NCBI RefSeq assembly: GCF_014843005.1 | Contig: NZ_JACYXM010000005.1 | Location: 186,001-250,000, forward strand | Direction: 5' to 3' | Source: Rhodanobacter sp. DHG33 | GTDB lineage: Bacteria; Pseudomonadota; Gammaproteobacteria; Xanthomonadales; Rhodanobacteraceae | DNA length: 64,000 nt | Shown: one piece after another, positions 17,394 through 25,144 of the stretch | Numbering within the stretch: position 1 is the stretch's first letter | How the letters are laid out: each line of letters starts with the position of its first letter | Translations under genes and position numbers: made by a program | Notes under the pieces: model-generated | Databases searched by the model: none | Seen by the model: the letters and a program-made list of their open reading frames with translations, nothing else | What the model was told of the DNA's origin: nothing

Positions 17394-17981
17394 CTACAGC
17401 ACGCCTGGAATCAACGCCTTCGTGCGCCGCATATAGTCGACGTAGGTGGCGCCGAATTGTTCGCGCATCCAGCTTTCCTCGTGCCGCAGCTTGTAGGCGA
17501 ATGCGGCGAAGATCAGCGCCAACGCAACCAGGCCACGCCATTCGCCTATCACCAGCGCACTGCCCAGCACGCCCGACAACATGCCGGTGTAGATCGGATG
17601 GCGCACCCAGCGGTAAGGCCCCGCAGTCACCAATTCGTGATCCTGCTTGAGCTGCACCGTAGCGCTCCAGTTGCGCCCCAATGCCACGCGCGCCCAGCAG
17701 GCGAACCCCAGGCCCAGCAGCAGCACGGCGAGCCCGACACACGGCCACGCGATGGTATGCGGAAGGAAACGTTGCGCCAGCCACGGCCAGAACCGTCCCA
17801 GCCTCGGACCGAACAACAACAGATAGGCAACCATCAGCGGCACGCGATAAGCCAGGAACGACGCCCAGCCATCCACCCGGGCCGCCGTCTTGTTGCCGAA
17901 CGCGCTGACGAACCAGTACAGCAGCCAGGCGACCCAGATGACGGCCACGGCAAGGTTGGCGTAATTCTCGAAGGACGACAT
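17394..17981 (-). CDS. Isoprenylcysteine carboxyl methyltransferase-like (ICMT/NnrU-type) membrane protein
   Basis: 195-residue polytopic membrane protein, about five helices. The C-terminal motif GPYRWVRHPIYTG followed by LRHEESWMREQFG.TYVDY is the signature of the isoprenylcysteine methyltransferase / phospholipid methyltransferase superfamily that uses SAM. In bacteria the substrate is usually unknown. The start at 17979-17981 (MSSFENYANLAV) places the first helix normally; an upstream ATG at 18014 would add 11 residues, and neither has a strong ribosome-binding site. The flanking 283 bases towards the previous gene hold no recognisable gene. Confidence 0.83.
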   Translation of the reverse strand: MSSFENYANLAVAVIWVAWLLYWFVSAFGNKTAARVDGWASFLAYRVPLMVAYLLLFGPRLGRFWPWLAQRFLPHTIAWPCVGLAVLLLGLGFACWARVALGRNWSATVQLKQDHELVTAGPYRWVRHPIYTGMLSGVLGSALVIGEWRGLVALALIFAAFAYKLRHEESWMREQFGATYVDYMRRTKALIPGVL

Positions 17982-18117
17982 GACGGCAGCCTGCGGAGAA
18001 GATTGGCGCAGCATGCGCCGCTGCCGTGCAGGGATCGAGTGACGGTTGTCAGCTCATCGGTATGAGCTCGACCCGATGCCTCGAATGCTCATGCACGTCT
18101 TGATGGCTCGATCTCCA

Positions 18118-18852
18118 TCAGCCTCCGGGCTTGAATGAGACGAGCTCCTCGGCATCGCGCTCTGAAAGCACATCGTTGGAGTTGTAATACTCCTCCACCG
18201 ATTTCACGAAGCGCTTGTCGGTAGGGACATACCAGAATGCCTTGTAAAGGCGGCCGCTGATCGCTCGAGGATCAATACGGTTCGCCTGCGACACTGCGGC
18301 CACACCTTCCGCGGTAGCCACCGTCCTGGTTCCACCGACCACTGCCCGCGCCATCACTGCAGTCCATTGGCCCTCGGCCTCGATTTTCAGGGCTTTGAAT
18401 GTGCCAGCGGGCACTTGAACGTCTTCCCAGCCCGTTACCGTATAGGTTTCATGGACGGTTTCGCTGGAGTGCGCCTTATTGCTCGGCGGGTTGGTTTCGG
18501 CATAGTCAATTTCCCATTTCTTGCCCACCTTCAATGGAAAATTCAGCGGCTGATTCACAACCGTCTGCTTGCCGTCGACATCGCGGGAGCGGCTCCAATC
18601 CAGTCCGAAGGAGTGTTCGGAAGGAGGTTGCGTCGAGCCCTGCTGTGTCGTGCTGACCAGGACTCGGTCACCCTCGACTTGCTCAAGGGTGGACACCATG
18701 ACCTTGTTATCCCAACCCCTGGTGCCTTTCTGCACCGTGCGGGAATAAACCCAAGTATCCCCAGATTTCAACTGGGGGGCCTCTACTGTCTGCGCATAAA
18801 TCGAACTGCATGAGAGGACAAGAACCACCGACAGCAAAAAGCGCCTGGACAT
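18118..18852 (-). CDS. Exported protein of unknown function, atypically AT-rich
   Basis: 244 residues with a signal peptide (SRRFLLSVVLVLSCSSIYAQ), preceded by AGGGGAAG before the ATG at 18850-18852. The mature part contains a GDTWVYSRTV strand near the N-terminus and YTVTGWEDVQVPAGTFKALKIEAEG, a segment often seen in exported beta-rich proteins that act as lipoprotein-like or DUF3108-like domains. Base composition is clearly less GC-rich than the neighbours, and the wobble positions contain many A/T, which suggests relatively recent acquisition or weak codon selection. No function is recognised. Confidence 0.77.
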   Translation of the reverse strand: MSRRFLLSVVLVLSCSSIYAQTVEAPQLKSGDTWVYSRTVQKGTRGWDNKVMVSTLEQVEGDRVLVSTTQQGSTQPPSEHSFGLDWSRSRDVDGKQTVVNQPLNFPLKVGKKWEIDYAETNPPSNKAHSSETVHETYTVTGWEDVQVPAGTFKALKIEAEGQWTAVMARAVVGGTRTVATAEGVAAVSQANRIDPRAISGRLYKAFWYVPTDKRFVKSVEEYYNSNDVLSERDAEELVSFKPGG

Positions 18853-19008
18853 TAATCTTCCCCTGAAAATTGAGCGTCCTCGAAAGTCTACGCGAGGCGG
18901 GAAATCTGTAAAGACGACTCGCCAGTGGCAAATCCCGGAAGCAGTCGGACCCAAATGCGCAAATCGAATTTATTTACGCAAGGCTCCATTTTCAGCGGGA
19001 TTACGCTT

Positions 19009-19779
19009 TCAGTCCGCCACGTCGGCAATCAGCCTGTCCAGCTCCGCCTTCAGCGTGGCGCCGTTGACGCGCAGCCAGTCGCGCTGTTCGCGCCACTCCG
19101 GCATCAGTTGCTCCACTTGCGCCCAGAAACGCGGCGCGTGGCTGCGCACCCTGAGGTGGCAGAGTTCGTGCACCAGCACGTAGCGCAGCGCGGCGGGCGG
19201 CGCGAGCGCCAGCGCGAGATCGAGGTTGATGCGGTCGCGCGTGTCGAGGCTGCCCCACAGGCTTTTCATCGGCCGCACTTTCAACGCGGTGGGGGCGAGG
19301 CCCAACTGCGGCACGTAGAACGCCAGCCAACGCGACACGTCGCGGCGTATCAGCGTTTCCAGATGCGAGGCCAGCAGGCCGCGCGCCACCAGCAGCGCGC
19401 GGGTATGCGGACGCGGGATGACCAGGGTGATGCCGCCGGCCGACGCTTCCACCTTCGGGTAGACGCCTTCGCCCCAGTCCAGCGCGACTTCTTCGCCGCG
19501 CAGCGAGAACGTGGTGGCGTGCCCCACGCGCAACGGCGGCAGAGGCTTCACGATGAGGTTCAGTTCGTCGAGCTTCTGCTCCAGCCAATCGGCGTGATGG
19601 CGCAGGAAGGCACTGACGCGGGAAGGGTGGGTGCCGTCGGGATACGTGACGCGCGCGCCCTTGGGCGTGACGGTGAGGCGCAAGCGCCGCGCACGCGGAT
19701 GGGCGGCCTTGAGCACGCGGATGGTATTGCCGCTTGCGGTCGCCAGTTCCAGCCAGTCGCCTTCGAGATGCTGCGCCAT
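19009..19779 (-). CDS. YgjP-like (DUF45) zinc metallopeptidase
   Basis: 256-residue SprT/YgjP-like protein with the zinc motif VHELCHLRVRSHAPRFW (HExxH plus a downstream His), characteristic of the M48-like YgjP/DUF45 family. The upstream part contains ARRLRLTVTPKGARVTYPDG and a helical AFLRHHADWLEQKL region, both typical. The ATG at 19777-19779 begins MAQHLEGDW, preceded by a gcagga-like site; the longer frame reads poorly. Cytoplasmic. The exact physiological role of the family is unclear. It shares direction with rdgC but is 129 bases downstream of it. Confidence 0.87.
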   Translation of the reverse strand: MAQHLEGDWLELATASGNTIRVLKAAHPRARRLRLTVTPKGARVTYPDGTHPSRVSAFLRHHADWLEQKLDELNLIVKPLPPLRVGHATTFSLRGEEVALDWGEGVYPKVEASAGGITLVIPRPHTRALLVARGLLASHLETLIRRDVSRWLAFYVPQLGLAPTALKVRPMKSLWGSLDTRDRINLDLALALAPPAALRYVLVHELCHLRVRSHAPRFWAQVEQLMPEWREQRDWLRVNGATLKAELDRLIADVAD

Positions 19780-19908
19780 AATCCTGCTGCCTGCCCGACC
19801 GGGCGCGGCCCATCTGGCCAGCCCGGACGAACAGTATGCGGCGAGGACTACGCCCCGACGCAAGGGCCTTGAGTCACGGGCCTCGGAAACCCTTGTTTGG
19901 CGCCAATC

Positions 19909-20826
19909 TCATGCGTCTGCGGGACGCGGCAGGCCGAACCATTCCTCCAATTTGGCCAGCAAACGCTCCAGTTCCAGCGTGAGCAGGGCGAAACCGGCGT
20001 CGGCTTCGGCGGCCGCATCTTCATGGCTGTCGCCAAGCTCTTCCGTCACCACGTCGAGGAATTTCAGCTTGCGCACGATCAGGTCCTCGCCCAGCACGAA
20101 GCTCATGCGGTCGTCGAACACCAGGCCGAGCTGGAACACCTGCTTGCCGTTGCGCAGGTGCTCCTTCACCTCTTCCGCGTCGAGATCCTGACGGCGGCAC
20201 TTGGCGATGGCGCCGGTGGCGGTGGCCGGGTCGCGCAGTTCCACCTCGTCGCCCAGCGCGAGGCCGGCGGGCAGCGTGCCGTTGGCGAGCCAGTCGGTCA
20301 TCAGCACGCGCGGACCTTCTTCCGGCGCCAGCGGTACGGCGGGGAAGCTGCCCAGCGCTTCGCGGATCTGGCTGAGCGCGTTCTCGGCGCTCTTGCGGCT
20401 GGAGGTGTCCAGCACCAGCCAGCCGTGCTGCGTGTCCACATAGGCGGAGAGCCGCGAGCTGCGCACGAAGGCGCGCGGCAGCAGTTCGGTGAGCAGGTCT
20501 TCCTTCAGGCGCTTGCGCTCGCGTCCGCCCACCTTGCGGCCTTCCTCGTCGGCGATCTTGCGCACCTTGCGCTGCAGCTCGTCGTTGACCACGGCGGCGG
20601 GCAGCAGCTTGTCCTCGCCGCCCACGGTGAGCCACGTGCAGTGCTTCATCGCATGGGTGAGCGGCGCTTCGTCGCCGCGGCCGACCGGCGGCACGAAACC
20701 CTTGGTGAACATCTCCAGCGGGCCGCAGGGACGCAGGCGATGCTCGCCCAGCGCGTCATCGAGGCGCTTCAGGTCGTCGGCAACGGCGGGGGAAAAGCGG
20801 AACAGAGTGAGATTGCGGAAGAACAT
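19909..20826 (-). CDS. rdgC: Recombination-associated protein RdgC
   Basis: 305-residue RdgC. Begins MFFRNLTLFR and contains FVPPVGRG, LLPAAVVNDEL, ERKRLKEDLLTELLPRAF, MTDWLANGTLPAGL and FDDRMSFVLGEDLIVRKLKFLD, all hallmarks of the family. RdgC forms a ring-shaped dimer on double-stranded DNA and restrains RecA activity. The length is normal (about 300). It lies downstream of the aminotransferase gene on the same strand, separated by 66 bases that include an 11-bp hairpin, so it likely has its own or a partly read-through transcript. Confidence 0.97.
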   Translation of the reverse strand: MFFRNLTLFRFSPAVADDLKRLDDALGEHRLRPCGPLEMFTKGFVPPVGRGDEAPLTHAMKHCTWLTVGGEDKLLPAAVVNDELQRKVRKIADEEGRKVGGRERKRLKEDLLTELLPRAFVRSSRLSAYVDTQHGWLVLDTSSRKSAENALSQIREALGSFPAVPLAPEEGPRVLMTDWLANGTLPAGLALGDEVELRDPATATGAIAKCRRQDLDAEEVKEHLRNGKQVFQLGLVFDDRMSFVLGEDLIVRKLKFLDVVTEELGDSHEDAAAEADAGFALLTLELERLLAKLEEWFGLPRPADA

Positions 20827-20844
20827 TGGGTATCCATGCAGATG

Positions 20845-20870
20845 CGAAGGCCGCCACAGGGCGGCCTTCG
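20845..20870 (-). terminator. Hairpin between aminotransferase gene and rdgC
   Basis: cgaaggccgcc (20845-20855) pairs with ggcggccttcg (20860-20870) over an ACAG loop. There is no U-tract on the minus strand, so it may attenuate rather than fully stop transcription into rdgC. Confidence 0.5.
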
Positions 20871-20892
20871 CGGGAACGACGAGGCGACGGGA

Positions 20893-22095
20893 TCAGGCGC
20901 AGACGGCGGCGACGGCCCGTGTCACGTAGTCGATATTGCCGGTGTTGAGCGCCGCCACGCAAATGCGGCCGCTGGAGAGCGCATAGACCGCGAACTCCTC
21001 GCGCAGGCGATCCACCTGCGCCTTGCTCAGGCCCGAGTAGGAGAACATGCCGGCCTGCTTGTTGATGAAGCCGAAGTCCGGCGCGCCAAGCGCGGCGAGC
21101 TTGTCCACGAAGGCCGCGCGCATGGTGTGGATGCGGCCGCGCATTTCGCCCAGCTCCTGCTCCCACAGCGCGCGCAGCTCGACACTTTCCAGCACGCCGG
21201 CCACCAGCTTGCCGCCGTGCGTGGCAGGGCTGGAATAGTTGGCGCGGATGGTGGTCTTGATGTTCGACAGCAGGCGCGCGGCCTCGTTGCGGTCGGCGCC
21301 GACGAAGCTCAGCGCGCCCACGCGCTCGCCGTACAGCGAGAACGACTTGGAGTACGAGTTCGCCACCACGAAGGCGGGGATGCCCGAATCCGCCAGCAGG
21401 CGCACCGCGAGGGCGTCGGCGGCGGAGTTCTTGTCGAAGCCCTGGTAGGCCATGTCCACGAAGGGCAGCAGGCCGCGGTCCTTCATCAGCGCCACCACCT
21501 GCGCCCACTGCGCGGCGTCCAGGTCCACGCCGGTGGGGTTGTGGCAGCAGGCGTGCAGCAGCACCACGGTGCCGGGTTCCAGCTTGGCCAAGTCTTCCAG
21601 CATGCCGGCGAAATCGAGGCCGTGGGTGGCGTCGTCGTAATAGCGGTAATCGATCAGCTGGAAGCCGGCGGTGCGGAACACCACATGGTGGTTGCCCCAG
21701 CTGGGGTTGCTGATCGCCAGCTTCGCGTTCGCGCCCAGCACCTTCTTGAGCAGGTCCGCGCCCACGCGCAGCGCGCCGCTGCCGCCGATGGTCTGCGCGG
21801 TGGCCACGCGGCCCGCCTCGAGGATCGGCGCGCCTTCGCCGAACAGCAGCTTCTGCGTCGCGCGGTTGTATGCGGGCAGGCCGTCGATGGGCAGGTAGCT
21901 GCGCGGCTGGTCGTCGCGCGCCAGCGCCTGTTCCACCTGGCGCACCGCGCCCAGCACCGGCACCTTGCCCTGCTCGTCCACGTAGATGCCCACGCCCAGG
22001 TTCACCTTCTCCTTGCGCGGATCGGCGAGGTAGGTTTCGGTGAGGCCGAGGATCGGGTCGCCCGGCGCCATTTCAACGGAAGCAAAGATGGACAC
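20893..22095 (-). CDS. tyrB: Aromatic-amino-acid / aspartate aminotransferase (class I, PLP)
   Basis: 400-residue fold-type I aminotransferase of the AspC/TyrB group. Begins MSIFASVEMAPGDPILGLTE; PLP-lysine Lys250 in ANSYSKSFSLYGERVG; other ligands are Asn186-Pro-Thr-Gly, Asp214 and Tyr217 of MAYQGF; the start of the large domain shows NLGVGIYVD. It transfers amino groups between aspartate or aromatic amino acids and 2-oxoglutarate. The choice between AspC- and TyrB-type specificity cannot be settled by eye; orthologues in Xanthomonadales are usually called aromatic amino acid aminotransferase. A perfect 16-bp palindrome lies 44 bases upstream. Confidence 0.9.
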   Translation of the reverse strand: MSIFASVEMAPGDPILGLTETYLADPRKEKVNLGVGIYVDEQGKVPVLGAVRQVEQALARDDQPRSYLPIDGLPAYNRATQKLLFGEGAPILEAGRVATAQTIGGSGALRVGADLLKKVLGANAKLAISNPSWGNHHVVFRTAGFQLIDYRYYDDATHGLDFAGMLEDLAKLEPGTVVLLHACCHNPTGVDLDAAQWAQVVALMKDRGLLPFVDMAYQGFDKNSAADALAVRLLADSGIPAFVVANSYSKSFSLYGERVGALSFVGADRNEAARLLSNIKTTIRANYSSPATHGGKLVAGVLESVELRALWEQELGEMRGRIHTMRAAFVDKLAALGAPDFGFINKQAGMFSYSGLSKAQVDRLREEFAVYALSSGRICVAALNTGNIDYVTRAVAAVCA

Positions 22096-22138
22096 GTGAT
22101 TTCTCGCTGCTGCTCTGAATGGGGATGTTCAAATGGAA

Positions 22139-22154
22139 GTATGGACGTCCATAC
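22139..22154. promoter_or_regulatory. Perfect 16-bp palindrome upstream of aminotransferase gene
   Basis: gtatggacgtccatac is its own reverse complement and lies between the aminotransferase start (22095) and the ttcA stop (22174). Because both genes run on the minus strand, it sits in the aminotransferase promoter region. Size and symmetry suit an operator for a dimeric repressor (for example TetR-type); the factor is unknown. Confidence 0.6.
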
Positions 22155-22173
22155 GGACGAACGCCCAATGATG

Positions 22174-23001
22174 TCAGATTTCGCCGCCGTCCGCGCCAAT
22201 CCCCTCGAAATCGAACAGCTTGCGGTCGGCCAGCTGCGAAGGGGCCACGTTGCCCAGCGCGCGGAACATGGTCTCGCTGCGGCCGGGATGTTCGCGCTCC
22301 CACTCGTCCAGCATGCGCCGCACCTGCTTGCGCTGCAGGTTCTCCTGCGAGCCGCACAGGTTGCAGGGGATGATGGGGAATTCCCTCAGGGCGGCGTATT
22401 CGGCGATCTCGCTCTCGCGGCAATAGGCCAGCGGGCGGATCACCACGTGGTGGCCGTCGTCCGAGCGCAGCTTGGGCGGCATCGCCTTCAGGCTGGCCTG
22501 GTGGAACAGATTGAGAAAGAAGGTGGCTAGGATGTCGTCGCGGTGATGACCCAGCGCGATCTTGGTGATGCCGTTCGCCGCCGCCCACGTGTACAGCGAG
22601 CCGCGCCGCAGGCGCGAGCACAGGCTGCACATGGTCTTGCCCGCCGGGATCACCCGGGTGACCGTGCTGTAGGTGTCCTGCTCGATGATGTGGAACGGCA
22701 CGCCGCGCGAACGCAGGTACTCCGGCAGCACGTGCTCGGGAAAGCCCGGCTGCTTCTGGTCCAGGTTCACCGCGATCAGCTCGAAGCGCACCGGTGCCTT
22801 GGCCTGCAGCTGCAGCAGCATGTCCAGCAAAGTGTAGGAATCCTTGCCGCCGGACAGGCACACCATCACCTTGTCGCCGTCCTCGATCATGCGGAAATCC
22901 GTGATCGCCTTGCCGGTGAGGTGGCGCAGCCGCGTGGCGAGGCGTTCGGCCTCGGCGGCTGGCGTGGCGGCGGATTCGGGCAGCGCGGACATGGCGGACA
23001 T
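22174..23001 (-). CDS. ttcA: tRNA 2-thiocytidine(32) synthetase TtcA
   Basis: 275-residue PP-loop ATPase that inserts sulfur at C2 of cytidine 32 in tRNA, using a [4Fe-4S] cluster. The ATP-binding loop SGGKDS is at residues 50-55. Cluster-binding CSLC (Cys125, Cys128) and a second CNLC motif (Cys213, Cys216) are both present, as in the TtcA subgroup. Further family signatures are GHHRDD and RPLAYCRE. No strong ribosome-binding site is evident before the ATG at 22999-23001. Divergent from the YdcH-like gene. Confidence 0.96.
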   Translation of the reverse strand: MSAMSALPESAATPAAEAERLATRLRHLTGKAITDFRMIEDGDKVMVCLSGGKDSYTLLDMLLQLQAKAPVRFELIAVNLDQKQPGFPEHVLPEYLRSRGVPFHIIEQDTYSTVTRVIPAGKTMCSLCSRLRRGSLYTWAAANGITKIALGHHRDDILATFFLNLFHQASLKAMPPKLRSDDGHHVVIRPLAYCRESEIAEYAALREFPIIPCNLCGSQENLQRKQVRRMLDEWEREHPGRSETMFRALGNVAPSQLADRKLFDFEGIGADGGEI

Positions 23002-23091
23002 CGTTACGGCGGAACGCCCATTGTACCCGCCTGCCCGACCCGCTTCCGGCGGCGCTACACTAGGCCATCATCCGCACCGCCGCGCACCGCC

Positions 23092-23292
23092 ATGCAGGAT
23101 CACGCCGGAACCGCCCAGCTGCTCGCCGAACTGCGACTGGAACATCGCGACCTCGACACAGCGATCAATCAGCTGGCCACCGCCATCGGCCGCGACGAGC
23201 TGCAGCTCACGCGCCTCAAGAAGCGCAAATTGCTGCTGAAAGACCATATCGCACGGCTGGAAAGCAAGCTGATCCCCGACCTCGACGCATGA
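23092..23292 (+). CDS. YdcH/DUF465 family small protein
   Basis: 66-residue small helical protein matching YdcH (DUF465): EHRDLDTAINQLA followed by LQLTRLKKRKLLLKDHIARLES, the conserved LKKxKLxLKDxI core. Predicted as a helical hairpin. The ATG at 23092 was chosen because it gives the family start; the frame is open upstream without coding support. Its TGA overlaps the ATG of the acetyltransferase gene (ATGA), so the two are translationally coupled. Function of the family is unknown. Confidence 0.87.
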   Translation: MQDHAGTAQLLAELRLEHRDLDTAINQLATAIGRDELQLTRLKKRKLLLKDHIARLESKLIPDLDA

Positions 23293-23891
23293 CGCCCTTC
23301 GCCGGACCCATCCTGCTGCGCGACGACCACGTTGCGCTGGAACCCCTCACCCTGGCCCACGTCTCCGCGCTGGAGGCGGCCGCCGCCGACGGCGAACTGT
23401 GGAACCTGTGGTTCACCAGCGCGCCCGCCCCCGGCAAGACCCACGCATACGTGGAGAAGGCGCTCGCCGGCCAGCGCGACGGCAACATGCTGCCGTTCGC
23501 GGTGCGCGAACTGGGCAGCGGCGAGATCGTGGGCACCACGCGCTACTACGACATCGCGCCGGAGCTGCCGCGGGTGGCCATCGGCTACACGTGGTACGCC
23601 AAACGCTGGCAGAAGAGCCACCTCAACACCGCCTGCAAGCGCCTGCTGCTCGCGCATGCCTTCGACACGCTGCGCTGCGTCGCCGTGGTGCTGCACACCG
23701 ACCACCGCAACCTCGACTCGCAACGTGCCATCGAACGTCTAGGCGCCCACCGCGACGGCGTGCTGCGCAACGACAAGCGCCGCCCCGACGGCAGCCTGCG
23801 CGACACCGTGTGCTATTCCATCGTCGACCGCGAGTGGCCCGACATCGACCGGTGGCTGGAATTGAGGCTGGCGCGCCTGAGCCAAGGCTGA
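23289..23891 (+). CDS. GNAT family N-acetyltransferase (RimJ/RimL type)
   Basis: 200-residue acetyl-CoA-dependent acetyltransferase. The order of elements is that of RimJ/RimL-like GNATs: an N-terminal LRDDHVALEPL strand, GEIVGTTRYYDI, VAIGYTWYAKRWQKSHLNTACKRLLL (the acetyl-CoA binding beta4-alpha3 region), then HTDHRNLDSQRAIERLGAHRDGVLR. The substrate could be a protein N-terminus, an amine or an antibiotic-like compound. Translationally coupled to the YdcH-like gene by a 4-base overlap. A 218-base stretch without a recognisable gene follows. Confidence 0.9.
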   Translation: MTPFAGPILLRDDHVALEPLTLAHVSALEAAAADGELWNLWFTSAPAPGKTHAYVEKALAGQRDGNMLPFAVRELGSGEIVGTTRYYDIAPELPRVAIGYTWYAKRWQKSHLNTACKRLLLAHAFDTLRCVAVVLHTDHRNLDSQRAIERLGAHRDGVLRNDKRRPDGSLRDTVCYSIVDREWPDIDRWLELRLARLSQG

Positions 23892-24109
23892 GAACCCCTG
23901 CCTCGTCCCCAGAGACGGCGCAGCATGGCCACACCGTCTATCGCATAGGCGTCACCCCCAAGCCCCCGACACGGCTTGCCTGCAGTTCCGGCGCATCGAG
24001 CCACGCCAATTCTTTAGGCCGGCAGGGAAAGTTGGTCTGGCGCCAGCGAAACGACTGGAACCGTCATGCCGCTTGCAGCAAGCCCAGGCATGCGGCAAGC
24101 AAACCGCCA

Positions 24110-25021
24110 TCAATTCACCAACGGCTCGGCGATCGGCTTCTGCACGCTGAGCGCCGTACCCGCCGCCGCCACGATGATGGCGCCGATCGCCATCCACTGC
24201 AGCGCACTGAGATGCTCGCCAAGCAGGGCCACGCCGGCCAGTGCCGCGGCGGCCGGTTCCAGGCTCAGCAAGGTGCCGAAACTGCGCGTCGGCAGGCGCG
24301 TCAGCGCCACCATCTCCAGCGAATACGGCAGCGCGGAACTGAGTACGGCCACGCCCAGCGCAAACGGCAGCAGGGCCGGATTGAACAGCGCACTGCCGGC
24401 ATGCGCCACGCCCACCGGAATCGCCAGCAAGGCGCCGATCGAGGTACCCCAGGTCACCGCATCGCCGCCATGCGCGGCACCCGCGCGCTGGCCCAGCACG
24501 ATGTAGCACGCCCAGCCCACGCCCGCGGCCAGCGCATACAGCACGCCGACCGGATCGAGCGCATGCGCCTGCCCGCGCAAGGGCAGCAGTAGGAGCAGGC
24601 CGACCACGACCAGGGCGATCCAGATGAAATCGCGCAGTCTGCGCGAGCCGAACAGGGCCAGCGCCAGCGGCCCGGTGAATTCCAGCGCCACCGCAATGCC
24701 GAGCGGGATCGTGCGCAACGACAGGTAGAACACCAGGTTCATTGCGCCGATCGACAGGCCGTAGCCCCACAACGCGCGCAAGTCGCGGCCCCGCTGCCAC
24801 GAACGCCACGGCCGCCGCACCAGCAGCAGGATCATCGCCCCCAGGCCCAGCCGGCAGGCGGTGGCTCCCTGCGCGCCGATCGCGGGAAACAGCTGCTTGG
24901 CCAACGCGGCGCCCAGCTGGTACGACCCCATGCTGATCAGCAGCATGCTGACCGCCAGGAACACGGAAGCGGGGGAAGTACGCGCGGACACGGATGGAAA
25001 CCGGAAGGGACGGCTCGCCAT
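24110..25021 (-). CDS. EamA family exporter, RhtA-like (threonine/homoserine export)
   Basis: 303-residue inner-membrane protein with about ten helices in two EamA repeats. The segment LRTIPLGIAVALEFTGPLALALF is characteristic of RhtA, the threonine/homoserine exporter of E. coli, and is the basis for the more specific call. Helix-rich repeats continue to LGEHLSALQWMAIGAIIVAAAG. The ATG at 25019-25021 (MASRPFRF) gives the usual length; a longer frame begins 16 codons upstream. Monocistronic on the minus strand, downstream of the XgtA-like gene but separated by 123 bases. Confidence 0.85.
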   Translation of the reverse strand: MASRPFRFPSVSARTSPASVFLAVSMLLISMGSYQLGAALAKQLFPAIGAQGATACRLGLGAMILLLVRRPWRSWQRGRDLRALWGYGLSIGAMNLVFYLSLRTIPLGIAVALEFTGPLALALFGSRRLRDFIWIALVVVGLLLLLPLRGQAHALDPVGVLYALAAGVGWACYIVLGQRAGAAHGGDAVTWGTSIGALLAIPVGVAHAGSALFNPALLPFALGVAVLSSALPYSLEMVALTRLPTRSFGTLLSLEPAAAALAGVALLGEHLSALQWMAIGAIIVAAAGTALSVQKPIAEPLVN

Positions 25022-25144
25022 GATGCCTGCGCCCACAGGCGATGCCCACTCCCAGCGTTGCGGCCTCACGCCGCTATGCCGTATCCGTGCCGCATTCCGC
25101 AGAGGATGGAAACACTCCCCGGGCGTATTGCGGAAATTCGGACC

